63,477 bases of DNA from Mycolicibacterium palauense. Lineage in GTDB: Bacteria > Actinomycetota > Actinomycetes > Mycobacteriales > Mycobacteriaceae. Made by a program: the position numbers and the translations under genes. Shown here piece after piece: positions 9,076 to 16,947 of the stretch. The notes below the pieces were generated by a model that was given only the letters and a program-made list of their open reading frames with translations, was not told where the DNA came from and did not search any database. The stretch's first letter is position 1; every line of letters starts with the position of its first letter. The stretch lies in assembly GCF_002592005.1 (NCBI RefSeq), contig NZ_NVQF01000032.1, positions 1 to 63,477 on the forward strand. Direction: 5' to 3'.

Positions 9076-9763
9076 CGGTGGCCAGGGTGCTCTGGTCGGG
9101 CCCCGGCGTGCCGTTGACCTGGTTGTAGCGTTCCTCGGGGATGTTGGCGAAGTTGTCCGGGCCGGAGTGGATCATGATCGCCGTCCCGTTGCCGGCCTGC
9201 AGATCCTCTTCGGTGAACCGGTCGGTTTCGGTGACCAGCATGCCCGAGCCGTCCTCGCGCACCAGCAGCGGCGGCAGCTGTCCGCTCATCGCCGCGCCGC
9301 TGGCCTGCGTCCCGGGCGCGTTCCAGTGCCCACCGGCGGACAGGAAGTTCCCCGGGGCACCGCCGTCGGGGGCCACCGAGTTGGCCTCGCACTTGCCGAC
9401 GGTGTGGATGTGCATGCCGTGGAAGCCGGGTTCGAGCTTGCCGGGGCCGGTCGTCTCGACGGTGACGGTGGCGTAGCTCTCCGAGAACTCGAAGGTCGCG
9501 GTGGCCACCTGCTGACCGCTGGGGTTCATCATCGGAACCTCCAGCGTGCCGCTCTCGCTGACCTGGGTTTCCTGCCCGGTCTCCTCGGTGCCCTCCATGC
9601 CCTCGGCGGGCTCCGGTGCGGGCGAACCGGTCCAGATCGCCGGCGTGGTTCCGGGTGTCGTCGCCGGCACCTGCCCGGGCGGGGCACAGGCACTGAGCAG
9701 CGCGACGGGCGTGGCGAAAAGGGCGGTGACGGTGACGGCGCGGAGCGTGGCAGCGGAGACCAT
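9029..9763 (-). CDS. sodC: Cu-Zn-type superoxide dismutase, lipoprotein
   Basis: This 244-residue periplasmic SOD has signal peptide residues 1-25 and the lipobox LLSAC, with Cys26 the likely lipidation site. A Pro/Thr/Glu-rich linker to about residue 70 precedes the SOD fold. Copper-ligand histidines appear in HGMHIH (115-120), later histidines in GGHWN and MIHSG, and a C-terminal RVACGVI cysteine. The M. tuberculosis enzyme is reported to be active with copper while lacking zinc. Whether that holds here cannot be read from sequence alone. It lies between virR and the GCS2 gene, all minus strand, the same order as Rv0431-Rv0433. Confidence 0.93.
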   Translation of the reverse strand: MVSAATLRAVTVTALFATPVALLSACAPPGQVPATTPGTTPAIWTGSPAPEPAEGMEGTEETGQETQVSESGTLEVPMMNPSGQQVATATFEFSESYATVTVETTGPGKLEPGFHGMHIHTVGKCEANSVAPDGGAPGNFLSAGGHWNAPGTQASGAAMSGQLPPLLVREDGSGMLVTETDRFTEEDLQAGNGTAIMIHSGPDNFANIPEERYNQVNGTPGPDQSTLATGDAGSRVACGVISGS

Positions 9764-9772
9764 GCGCAGAGC

Positions 9773-10240
9773 TTATCCCGTGACGACCACGATCACGCCC
9801 GGTGGTTGCTCAGCCACCGGCGGAATGCGCGGTTCCACCGGGGCGTCGAGGATGCGGCCCACCTCCTCGGCGGCCTGCTGCTCACCCTCGGCGCCGCCGA
9901 AATACACCGTGGTGACCGGGACGTCGGGCAACACGAGGTTGCCGGTCTCGGTGACGTTCCAGCCCTGATCACGCAGGACGTTGGCGGTCCGTTCGGCCGC
10001 GCCGGCCACCTCCGAGATGTTGAACACGCGAACCTCGGCCTGGGGGGCCGGTTCCTCGGAGGTCGTCGTCGTGGTGGTGGTCGTGGTGACCGTGGTCGCG
10101 GCGTTGTCCTCGTCGGAGTCACCGCCGCCGCCGCCCATGGCCTGGAACGCGACCAGCAGGAAGACCACACCGAGGAACAGCAGCACCATCACCATGGCGC
10201 GCAGGGGAAGCCCGGAGGAGTCGGGGACGCGCTCGTTCAT
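9773..10240 (-). CDS. virR: LytR C-terminal-domain membrane protein (VirR-like)
   Basis: This 155-residue protein has one N-terminal membrane helix (about residues 14-35) and a run of Thr residues (about 47-60) acting as an extracytoplasmic linker. A LytR_C domain follows (VRVFNISEVAGAAERTANVL through TTVYFGG). In M. tuberculosis the syntenic Rv0431 is VirR, which restrains membrane-vesicle release and interacts with cell-envelope machinery. Gene order (def, DUF3263, this gene, sodC) supports orthology. The ATG at 10240 is the natural start. The Thr tract comes from a GGT/GTC-rich run on the plus strand and could vary in length between strains. Confidence 0.85.
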   Translation of the reverse strand: MNERVPDSSGLPLRAMVMVLLFLGVVFLLVAFQAMGGGGGDSDEDNAATTVTTTTTTTTTSEEPAPQAEVRVFNISEVAGAAERTANVLRDQGWNVTETGNLVLPDVPVTTVYFGGAEGEQQAAEEVGRILDAPVEPRIPPVAEQPPGVIVVVTG

Positions 10241-10288
10241 CGCGCCTACCCTAGCCGCGGCCCGGCCCGATGGAAAAAACCGCCGGGA

Positions 10289-10597
10289 TCAGGTGACCTC
10301 GAACCCGAGTCGCCGTGCCGCACGGGCCTTCTGCCTGCTCGCCCGCAACCGGCGCAGCCGCTTGACCAGCATCGGGTCGGCGGCCAGGGCCTCGGGCCGG
10401 TCGACGAGCGCGTTGAGAACCTGGTAGTACCGCGTAGCCGACAACCCGAAGAGCTCCTTGATGGCCTCTTCCTTGGCGCCGGCGTACTTCCACCATTGCC
10501 GTTCGAACGCCAAGATGTCGTGCTCGCGGCGGGTCAGACCATCGGTGAGCTCGGCGTCGTCCCCCGTCCGCTCAGCCCTTGCTGCGCCGCCGTCCAT
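10289..10597 (-). CDS. DUF3263 protein
   Basis: This 102-residue actinobacterial DUF3263 protein has a helical core ([20 protein letters not shown], then [20 protein letters not shown]) resembling a helix-turn-helix. A basic tail follows ([19 protein letters not shown]), so nucleic-acid binding is plausible but unproven. The ATG at 10597 is preferred over the more upstream in-frame ATG at 10672. It follows a GGGAG ribosome-binding site, and [10 protein letters not shown] matches the start I recall for Rv0430. The gene is transcribed divergently from def, with 143 bp between their starts. Confidence 0.85.
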   Translation of the reverse strand: MDGGAARAERTGDDAELTDGLTRREHDILAFERQWWKYAGAKEEAIKELFGLSATRYYQVLNALVDRPEALAADPMLVKRLRRLRASRQKARAARRLGFEVT

Positions 10598-10740
10598 ATC
10601 GCTCCCTCGGCCTCCTGGCCCGCATGATCGAAAATGACATCCGTGTACTTCGCGCGGTGTTCCGGCGAACATTCAATCACGGACAGCCTTGTTGGGACGG
10701 CACCCGACACCGCGCGTCGGCTGACTTAAGCTTGCCGACC

Positions 10741-11334
10741 ATGGCAGTGCGACCAATCGTGATCGTGGGCGACCCCGTCTTGCACAATCCGACCCAGCCG
10801 GTGGCGGTCAACGACGACGGCACCCTCCCGGCCGACGTCGTCGAATTGATCGACGACATGTTCGAGACGATGGACGCCGCGTACGGGGTCGGCTTGGCCG
10901 CCAACCAGATCGGCGTACCGCTGCGGGTCTTCGTCTACGACTGCGCCGACGAGAAGGGCATGACCACCCGCCACCGTGGCGTCGTGGTCAATCCGGTGCT
11001 GGAGACCTCCGACGTCCCCGAGACCATGCCCGACCCCGACAACGACGACGAGGGTTGTCTGTCGGTGCCGGGCGAGTCCTTCCCGACCGGGCGCGCCGGC
11101 TGGGCGCGGGTGACCGGACTCGACGGCGAGGGCAAACCGGTGACCCTGGAGGGTCACGATCTGTTCGCCCGGATGCTGCAGCACGAGACGGGCCACCTGG
11201 ACGGCTTCCTCTATCTGGACCGGCTGATCGGACGGCACGCCCGCGCCGCCAAGCGCGCGGTGAAGTCGCACGGCTGGGGGGTGCCCGGCCTGTCGTGGAC
11301 GCCGGGCGAGGGCCCGGATCCGTTCGGGCACTGA
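10741..11334 (+). CDS. def: peptide deformylase
   Basis: This 197-residue peptide deformylase removes the formyl group from nascent protein N-termini. All three motifs are present: [10 protein letters not shown] (motif I, from residue 47), EGCLS with metal ligand Cys106, and HETGH with His148, Glu149 and His152. The ATG at 10741 gives exactly the usual mycobacterial length. A TAAGCT hexamer at 10727-10732 stands 8 nt before the ATG with no Shine-Dalgarno, suggesting a leaderless start. A GNAT gene follows after 7 nt and xthA after that, probably one operon. Confidence 0.96.
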   Translation: MAVRPIVIVGDPVLHNPTQPVAVNDDGTLPADVVELIDDMFETMDAAYGVGLAANQIGVPLRVFVYDCADEKGMTTRHRGVVVNPVLETSDVPETMPDPDNDDEGCLSVPGESFPTGRAGWARVTGLDGEGKPVTLEGHDLFARMLQHETGHLDGFLYLDRLIGRHARAAKRAVKSHGWGVPGLSWTPGEGPDPFGH

Positions 11335-11341
11335 GCCGCTG

Positions 11342-12250
11342 ATGCCCAGGCCGGAGCTGCCACGCCCGGGCACCCGGGTGTCGATCCGCTACCGCCTCGC
11401 CGGCGGTGGGCTCACCGACGTGATCGGGCACCTGGAATCGGTGTCGCCCGCGGTGGCGGTGCGGACGAAGTCCGACGGCGTCGTCGAGATGGCGCCCGAG
11501 CAGATCGTCGCGGCGCGCGAACTGCCCTATGCCGCGGTGCGGACCTCCGAGATCCGCAACCTCGAGCACGCTGCGGCCCTGGCCTGGCCCGGAGTCGAAC
11601 AGCAGTGGATCGGCGGCTGGCTGGCCCGGTTCGGCCACGGCGTCACCAGCCGGGCGAATTCCGCCGTGCCGCTGGACTTCTCCGCCAACCTGACCGCGGT
11701 ACCCGCGATCGCCGACTTCTACCGCGCCCGCGGCCTGCAGCCGTGGCTGGCGCTCCCGGATCGGGTGGTGCCGGTGCGGGTACCGGGCACCACACCGACC
11801 CGGGTGATGGTCGCCGACCTCGCCGACATCCGCGCGGGCTCCGCCACCGGGGTGTCGTCGTCCCCGACGCCCGACGCGGGATGGCTGCAGACCTACGAGC
11901 GCAATGTGCCGCTGGACGTGCTGACGGCGGTGGTCGACGGCGCGGTGTCCTTCGCCACCGTGCCCGGGGCCGCGGTGGGCCGCGGGGCGGTCACCACGGC
12001 ACCCGACGGCACCGCGTGGCTGGGGATCTCGGCGGTGCGGGTGGCCGCCGCGCACCGGCGGCGCGGGCATGCCCGCGCGGTCTGTGCGGCACTGGCGGAC
12101 TGGGGCCGCGCCCGGGGCGCGAGCCGCGTGTACGTCCAGGTGCTCACCGACAACGAGCCGGCCATCACGCTCTACCACGAGATGGGCTTCCGGCTGCACC
12201 ACGGCCAGCGGTACCTCGATGCCCACACTCTGCTGCCGCCTACGATCTAA
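11342..12250 (+). CDS. GNAT N-acetyltransferase with N-terminal SH3-like extension
   Basis: This 302-residue protein corresponds in order to Rv0428c. The first 70 residues (GTRVSIRYRLAGGGLTDVIG and on) form a small beta-rich domain. A helical middle section starts WPGVEQQWIGGWLARFGHG. The C-terminal GNAT domain has the acetyl-CoA loop AAHRRRGHARAVCAALADWG (about residues 236-255) and the QVLTDNEPAITLYHEMGF motif. The acceptor is unknown. The ATG at 11342 is 7 nt after the def stop. It ends 3 nt before the xthA start. Confidence 0.88.
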   Translation: MPRPELPRPGTRVSIRYRLAGGGLTDVIGHLESVSPAVAVRTKSDGVVEMAPEQIVAARELPYAAVRTSEIRNLEHAAALAWPGVEQQWIGGWLARFGHGVTSRANSAVPLDFSANLTAVPAIADFYRARGLQPWLALPDRVVPVRVPGTTPTRVMVADLADIRAGSATGVSSSPTPDAGWLQTYERNVPLDVLTAVVDGAVSFATVPGAAVGRGAVTTAPDGTAWLGISAVRVAAAHRRRGHARAVCAALADWGRARGASRVYVQVLTDNEPAITLYHEMGFRLHHGQRYLDAHTLLPPTI

Positions 12251-12253
12251 CCC

Positions 12254-13087
12254 ATGCGACTGGCCACCTGGAACGTCAACTCGATCCGCACCCGCGTGGA
12301 CCGGGTGACCGACTGGCTCGCCCGCGCCGATGTCGATGTGCTGGCGATGCAGGAGACCAAGTGCACCGACGCGCAGTTCCCCACGATGCCGTTCGCCGCC
12401 CTGGGCTACGAGGTGGCACACGTCGGTGTCAACCAGTGGAACGGCGTGGCGATCGCGTCCCGGGTCGGGCTGGACGCCGTGGAGATCGGGTTCGAGGGAC
12501 AGCCGATGTGGAACGGCAACCCCGAGGCGGAGGCGGCCGCCGAGGCGCGGGCCATCGGGGCCACCTGCGGCGGGGTCCGGGTATGGAGCCTCTACATTCC
12601 CAACGGGCGCACCCTGGACGACCCGCACTACACCTACAAGCTGGAGTGGCTTGCCGCGCTGCGTGACACGGCCGCCGGCTGGCTGAGCGACGATCCGGAC
12701 GCGCCGATCGCCCTGGTCGGCGACTGGAACATCGCCCCCGAGGACGAGGACGTCTGGGACATGGCCGCATTCGCGGGCAAGACCCACGTCTCCGACGCCG
12801 AGCGGGCCGCGTTCCGGGCGCTCAACGACGCCCGGTTCGCCGACGTGGTGCGCCCGTTCACCCCCGGACCCGGTGTCTACACCTATTGGGATTACACGCA
12901 ATTGGCGTTCCAGAAGCGCCGCGGCATGCGCATCGACTTCATCCTGGGCTCCCCCGCGCTGGCCCGGCGCGTCACCGACGCCGAGATCGTCAAGGACGAG
13001 CGGCGTCCCGCCAAGAAGGGGGCCGAGGGACCGAAGGCCGTGGCGCCCAGCGACCACGCACCGGTACTGGTGGAGCTGGGCGGTTAG
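12254..13087 (+). CDS. xthA: exodeoxyribonuclease III / AP endonuclease
   Basis: This 277-residue member of the endonuclease-exonuclease-phosphatase fold carries MRLATWNVNSIR at its start and QETKC with the metal-binding Glu near residue 36. YIPNGR, VGDWNIAPEDED and the terminal SDHAPVLVEL with the catalytic His follow. It repairs abasic sites and processes 3' ends. The ATG lies 3 nt after the GNAT stop, yet a TACGAT hexamer at 12241-12246, 7 nt before the ATG, could also start a separate leaderless transcript. This is the last gene of the conserved block before the variable island. Confidence 0.95.
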   Translation: MRLATWNVNSIRTRVDRVTDWLARADVDVLAMQETKCTDAQFPTMPFAALGYEVAHVGVNQWNGVAIASRVGLDAVEIGFEGQPMWNGNPEAEAAAEARAIGATCGGVRVWSLYIPNGRTLDDPHYTYKLEWLAALRDTAAGWLSDDPDAPIALVGDWNIAPEDEDVWDMAAFAGKTHVSDAERAAFRALNDARFADVVRPFTPGPGVYTYWDYTQLAFQKRRGMRIDFILGSPALARRVTDAEIVKDERRPAKKGAEGPKAVAPSDHAPVLVELGG

Positions 13088-13185
13088 GAACGGGCGACGA
13101 ACCTGGTTGGTGCCCCATGGGAGTCAGGGCAGCCTCGTCGCCCCCCGGCTGGTTCAGTGGTGGTCGCATATCCCGGATCGTCGGA

Positions 13186-13191
13186 TAGCGT
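13186..13191 (+). promoter_or_regulatory. candidate -10 box (TAGCGT) for a leaderless Imm1 transcript
   Basis: TAGCGT stands 6 nt before the GTG start at 13198, so transcription would begin at or next to the start codon. A GGAG lies in the same 6-nt gap, so conventional initiation cannot be excluded. No clear -35 is visible. Confidence 0.4.
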
Positions 13192-13197
13192 GGAGAC

Positions 13198-13602
13198 GTG
13201 CTGCTGCGCTGGGAAGACCAAGACACGATGGTCGACACCCGGACGTTGGACGACGTGCTCGACGAGATCGCCGCGCGGGTTTCCGATCCCGTGCTGGTGT
13301 CGCTGAGCGGTCCCGCCGGCGCGCTCAGCCTGGGCCTGGGACATCCCGGTGGCGGGTTGCTGCTGTTCCTACCGGGCGATGGTTCCACCGGACCCCTTCA
13401 CAGCATCGGCGACGTCCAAGCGCGCGATGGTCGCGATGGTGACGTGCGGTTCCGCCGGGCCGGTCAGTCTTTCTGTTTCTCCCCTCGATGCTTGATCCCC
13501 CACGACGTGATGCGGGACGCGGCACGCTTTTTCGTGGCCGCGGGGACGCTGCCGTCGCAAGTGAGCTGGGAGGCGGAACCATCCGCGGCCGGGCCGGCCT
13601 AA
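13198..13602 (+). CDS. Imm1-family immunity protein (orphan)
   Basis: This 134-residue protein matches the layout of actinobacterial Imm1 immunity proteins. It has an N-terminal strand LLRWEDQ, a helix VDTRTLDDVLDEIAARVSD, the strands PVLVSLSGPAGALSLGLGHP and LLLFLPGD, and a C-terminal block RCLIPHDVMRDAARFFVAAG plus LPSQVSWE. Imm1 proteins neutralise deaminase or nuclease toxins of polymorphic toxin systems, usually from an adjacent gene. No toxin gene is present on either side: xthA is upstream and a transporter relic downstream. The GTG at 13198 follows GGAGAC. The family call rests on remembered pattern similarity and is moderately secure. Confidence 0.65.
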   Translation: MLLRWEDQDTMVDTRTLDDVLDEIAARVSDPVLVSLSGPAGALSLGLGHPGGGLLLFLPGDGSTGPLHSIGDVQARDGRDGDVRFRRAGQSFCFSPRCLIPHDVMRDAARFFVAAGTLPSQVSWEAEPSAAGPA

Positions 13603-13604
13603 GA

Positions 13605-13680
13605 GCAGCCCGGCGGGTAGGAACCCGACGGGTATCGGCAACATGGGGCTCGCGGCCCACGGCGGTGAGGATCAGCGGTT
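13605..13680 (-). pseudogene. relic of an MFS transporter gene (about 25 codons)
   Basis: Read on the minus strand, this stretch gives MLPIPVGFLPAGLL in one frame. That aligns with MLPITVGFLIAGPVAGLL of the intact exporter at 14027-15796. The DNA match continues upstream of the Met codon (CACCGCCGTGGGCCGC against CACCCCGCTGTGGGCGGC) and across GGAACCCGACGG and ATCGGCAACATG. Small indels break the frame, and nothing outside about 80 bp is alignable by eye. It is a degraded piece of a second, related exporter gene or of an old partial duplication. Confidence 0.6.
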
Positions 13681-13782
13681 TCATGCGGATCGCGACCATG
13701 TGGCGGTATACACCAATCAACAGCGCCAGGTGACCCGAGGAGACCGGCATGGGCATGGCGACGGCGAGCGAGGTTCTGGCCA

Positions 13783-13992
13783 GTGCACAGGAGCGGACCG
13801 CCCCCCGGCTGGATCGGCTGGGTCGTCGTGATCGTGATCGGGTTGGTGGGCGCAACACTCACGGAACGCATTCCTGCCGTCCACAACGCGACAGCCTGGC
13901 AGCGAGGGGTCGCCGCGGGCATCGGCGGTGCAGCCGCCGCTGCCGTCGTCTGGTGCCTGGCCTATTGCGTCTTCGGAGTCGACCTACCGTGA
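13783..13992 (+). CDS. small two-helix membrane protein, possibly frameshifted at its 5' end
   Basis: From the GTG at 13783 the product is 69 residues with two clear membrane helices (GWIGWVVVIVIGLVGATL and GGAAAAAVVWCLAYCVFGV), separated by a short polar loop. A better ribosome-binding site (GAGGAG) and ATG lie upstream at 13749 in another frame. That frame encodes MGMATASEVLASAQERTAP and meets this one at a run of six C (13800-13805). Removing one C would join the two parts into a protein of about 80 residues. I do not recognise the family. It could be an intact 69-residue gene, a pseudogene or a phase-variable gene. Confidence 0.5.
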   Translation: MHRSGPPPGWIGWVVVIVIGLVGATLTERIPAVHNATAWQRGVAAGIGGAAAAAVVWCLAYCVFGVDLP

Positions 13993-14026
13993 CGACCCAC
14001 CCTGGGCCGGTCGCGGGCCCGCCGGC

Positions 14027-15796
14027 TCACGCCTTGTCGTCGGCCACCGGGACATCCGCGTAGCGGCCCGGGTTGAACAGCGAGGCGATCCCGCCGATCA
14101 CCATCATGATCGCCGCGGCGGTGAACACCACCGTCAGACCGGTGTGGAACGGCGCGGTGATCAGATCCGGGAAGAACGTCTTACCGGTCAGCACCTCGAC
14201 GTTGACGCCGGGCTGGTGCAGCGCGTGATACGGCGCCAGCAGCTCGGCCATCGGGTTGTAGCCCAGGAACGCCGCGAACAGGCTGCCCACCGGGGGCAGG
14301 TCGGCGACGTGGTTGGCGACGTCGGCCGAAACACCCTGGGCCTGCAGGCCGGAACTCAACGCACCGGGCAGGGTGGCCGCGAGGCCGACGATCATCAGCG
14401 AGAAGAACACCCCGATCGACAGCGACGACCCGGCGTTGAAGAACGTCGCGCGCACCCCGGAGGCGGCACCGCGCTGCGCGGCCGGGACGCTGGACATGAT
14501 CGCGGCGGTGTTGGGCGAGGTGAAGATTCCGCCGCCCAGACCGTTGATGAAGATCAGCAGCGCGAAGACCCAGTAGTCGAAGTTGACCGGGATCATCATC
14601 AGCGCGGCGAACGAGCCGGCCATCAGCGCCATCCCGGCCACGGTGAAGGGGCGGGCGCCGTAGCGGTCGGAGAGCAGCCCCGCCACGGGGCCCGCGATCA
14701 GGAACCCGACGGTGATCGGCAACATGTAGACCGCCGCCCACAGCGGGGTGGATTCGAAGGTGTAACCGTGCAGGGGCAGCCAGATGCCCTGCAGCCAGAT
14801 GATGAGCATGAACTGCAGCCCGCCGCGCCCCATCGAGGACATCAGCCCGGCGAGGTTGCCCATCCCGAACGAGGTGGACTTGAACAGCCGGATGTCCACC
14901 ATCGGCTGTGCGACGTGCAGCTCCACGAAACAGAAGGCCACCAACAGCAGCAGGCCCGCCGCGATCGAGCCGAGCACCCACGGGCTGGTCCACCCGGTGG
15001 GCGAATCTCCGTAGGGCTGAATTCCGTAGGTGATGCCGACCAGCAGCACCGTGAGCCCCACCCCGAAGGTCAGGGTGCCGGCCCAGTCCAGCCGCCCCGG
15101 TGTCCTGGCGCCGATCTCCCGTAGCGAGCGCAGGCTCCACACCGTGCCCAGCAACCCGATCGGAACGCCGACCCAGAAGATCGCCTTCCAGTGCCATTCG
15201 GACAGGAAGCCACCGATCAGCAACCCCAGGAAGGACCCGGCGACGGCGGCGACCATGTTGATGCCCAGCGCCATCCCGCGCTGGTTGGCCGGGAAGGCGT
15301 CGGTCAGGATGGCCGAGGACGACGCCATCAGCATCGCGCCACCGACACCCTGAACCACACGCCAGGCGATCAGCCACAGCGCTCCGTTGCCGAGATGGAA
15401 CGGGTCGAAGGACAGCGCGACCGCCGCGAGCGTGAAGACGATGAAGCCCAGGTTGTAGATGCGGACCCGCCCGTACATGTCGCCCATCCGGCCGAACGGG
15501 ACCACCAGCACGGCGGTGACCACCAGATACCCCATCAGCATCCACAGCAGGTAGCTGACGTTGCCGGGTGCCAGCGGGTTCAGCCCGATGCCGCGGAAGA
15601 TCGCCGGCAGCGAGATCAGCACGATCGAGGCGTTGATGGTGGCCAGCAGGGTGCCCAGCGTGGTGTTGGACAGCACGACCCACTTGTAGAACGGGTGTTC
15701 GTGGTCGATGCGCCGGCGTCGCCGCGCGGTCTCGGCCACCGCGGCTTCGGGGTCGGTCGCCAACGGTGATTTCGTCGTATCGGCCTCAGTCGTCAT
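14027..15796 (-). CDS. MFS drug/solute exporter, DHA2 (14-helix) family
   Basis: This 589-residue transporter of the EmrB/QacA type has about 14 membrane helices. After a charged N-terminus, helix 1 reads VVLSNTTLGTLLATINASIV. Motif A (GRMGDMYGRVRIYNLGF) lies near residues 101-117, and the family's AWRVVQGVGGAMLMA segment follows. Such proteins export drugs, dyes or cell-wall precursors using proton motive force, and the substrate here is unknown. The ATG at 15796 gives a normal cytoplasmic start. The upstream 160 bp is unusually AT-rich and contains palindromic repeats that could bind a regulator. A decayed fragment of a related exporter lies at 13605-13680. Confidence 0.9.
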   Translation of the reverse strand: MTTEADTTKSPLATDPEAAVAETARRRRRIDHEHPFYKWVVLSNTTLGTLLATINASIVLISLPAIFRGIGLNPLAPGNVSYLLWMLMGYLVVTAVLVVPFGRMGDMYGRVRIYNLGFIVFTLAAVALSFDPFHLGNGALWLIAWRVVQGVGGAMLMASSSAILTDAFPANQRGMALGINMVAAVAGSFLGLLIGGFLSEWHWKAIFWVGVPIGLLGTVWSLRSLREIGARTPGRLDWAGTLTFGVGLTVLLVGITYGIQPYGDSPTGWTSPWVLGSIAAGLLLLVAFCFVELHVAQPMVDIRLFKSTSFGMGNLAGLMSSMGRGGLQFMLIIWLQGIWLPLHGYTFESTPLWAAVYMLPITVGFLIAGPVAGLLSDRYGARPFTVAGMALMAGSFAALMMIPVNFDYWVFALLIFINGLGGGIFTSPNTAAIMSSVPAAQRGAASGVRATFFNAGSSLSIGVFFSLMIVGLAATLPGALSSGLQAQGVSADVANHVADLPPVGSLFAAFLGYNPMAELLAPYHALHQPGVNVEVLTGKTFFPDLITAPFHTGLTVVFTAAAIMMVIGGIASLFNPGRYADVPVADDKA

Positions 15797-15892
15797 CTCG
15801 CACTATTCGTCTTCGCCGTTCACGTGGTCGTCAGGGAAGCGGCAGCACCACAGCGTGCACCCAATTTCGCATATGTTAGCTATACAAAGCAT

Positions 15893-15944
15893 CTCGGGGC
15901 AATATTGTTCCCCGAGGGGACACGGCGGACCTTGTTCCCCGAGG
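15893..15944. promoter_or_regulatory. palindrome plus direct repeats upstream of the DHA2 exporter
   Basis: TCGGGG and CCCCGA flank the perfect palindrome CAATATTG (15893-15914). The 14-mer TTGTTCCCCGAGGG occurs at 15904-15917 and again at 15931-15944, a 27-bp period. Nearby, ATGTTAGCTATACA (around 15871-15884) is an imperfect palindrome in the only AT-rich patch of the region. Together these look like operator sites for the exporter, or a terminator for the adjacent SCO6745-family gene ending at 15958. Which role applies cannot be decided from sequence. Confidence 0.5.
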
Positions 15945-15957
15945 GCAGTGGGCCGGC

Positions 15958-16836
15958 TCAGCGTCCCGCCCGGCGCCCGGGCCGCGGGACGCCGATCGGA
16001 TTCGGGTCGGTCATGGCGCCGGCGTCGTAGAGCGCCGCGCTGATCGGCGTGCAGATGTCGATCACCGCCTCGGCCCCCGCGGGCCCCAGCGCGGTCACCG
16101 GGTCGCCGGCCAGCATGTCGGTGCGGTCCTCGACCTCCCGGCGCAGCGCACCGCCCACCCGGGTGAGCCGCCCGTCACCGTCGATCAACCGCCGGGCCCG
16201 CATCCGGCGCCTGCCCGCATCCCACTCCTCGTCACTCCAGCCGCGGTTGCGCTGCAGCACCTCCCGGGTGACCGAACCGGTGGCGACGTGGGTCAGCAGT
16301 GCGTCGATGCCGGCCAGGCCCTCGCGCACGCAGGCCAGAACGTGCCCGTCGCCGCGGTGCTCCCGCAGCACGGTGGCCGCCAGCCAGATGCGCGCGGCCA
16401 CGCAGTCGGGCCGGACCACCTGGGACCACGCCGCGGCCAGCGGGCGCCCGTCGAATCCGCACCCGTCGGCCGCGGCCTCCAGCAACCCGGCCAGCCGGTC
16501 CTGCTCCGGGCGGCCGACCCGGGCCAGATACGGGTTCAGCACCTCGACGGCGGTGTCGATCCGGGCCGCCAGGACGGCCTCCGGCGTCGCGTGCGACCAG
16601 GCCCCGGGCAGCGCGCGAGCCACCCGCCCGGGCGCGAAGCTGTAGAACATGGCGGCCACCGGCGCGGCGGTGATGGCCCCCAGCGGGGCCGAGCGGGCCG
16701 AGAAGTACCCCATCCAGTACCCACTCATGCCCAGGCCGAGCGCGACCTCGCGCGCCCGGGGCGCGAAGTAGACCGCCGCGTGCAGTGGCTCCACGGCCTC
16801 CCAGAGCCGCCGGGCAAGCGTCGCCGCCGGTGACAC
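15958..16836 (-). CDS. SCO6745 family protein
   Basis: This 292-residue protein belongs to the actinobacterial SCO6745 family. It has the N-terminal pattern PLHAAVYFAPRAREVALGLG and YWMGYFSARSAPLGAI, a central helical region, and a winged-helix-like C-terminal part around GWSDEEWDAGRRRMRARRLI. Function is unknown; the C-terminal part resembles a DNA-binding fold. The GTG at 16836 is chosen because AGGAGG sits 7 nt before it. It is divergent from the MocR regulator gene with 97 bp between starts, so it is a candidate target of that regulator. Confidence 0.8.
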   Translation of the reverse strand: MSPAATLARRLWEAVEPLHAAVYFAPRAREVALGLGMSGYWMGYFSARSAPLGAITAAPVAAMFYSFAPGRVARALPGAWSHATPEAVLAARIDTAVEVLNPYLARVGRPEQDRLAGLLEAAADGCGFDGRPLAAAWSQVVRPDCVAARIWLAATVLREHRGDGHVLACVREGLAGIDALLTHVATGSVTREVLQRNRGWSDEEWDAGRRRMRARRLIDGDGRLTRVGGALRREVEDRTDMLAGDPVTALGPAGAEAVIDICTPISAALYDAGAMTDPNPIGVPRPGRRAGR

Positions 16837-16922
16837 CACGTCTCCTCCTGATCCCCGAGCCATGCTCGCGTCAGTTCGGTTGATCTTCGGTTCGTCACTG
16901 AACCCCCGCCGGGCCCGGCAAT

Positions 16923-16947
16923 ACAGTGCCACTGTGAGCCACTATGA
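16923..16947. promoter_or_regulatory. candidate MocR operator: palindrome and tandem direct repeat at the regulator's start
   Basis: ACAGTG-C-CACTGT (16923-16935) is a perfect 6+1+6 palindrome. It overlaps a tandem 10-mer, GCCACTGTGA followed at once by GCCACTATGA (16928-16947), with one mismatch. The site covers the GTG start of the regulator gene and lies in the divergent gap with the SCO6745-family gene. MocR-type regulators often bind direct repeats in such gaps, so autoregulation is a reasonable inference. Confidence 0.45.
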
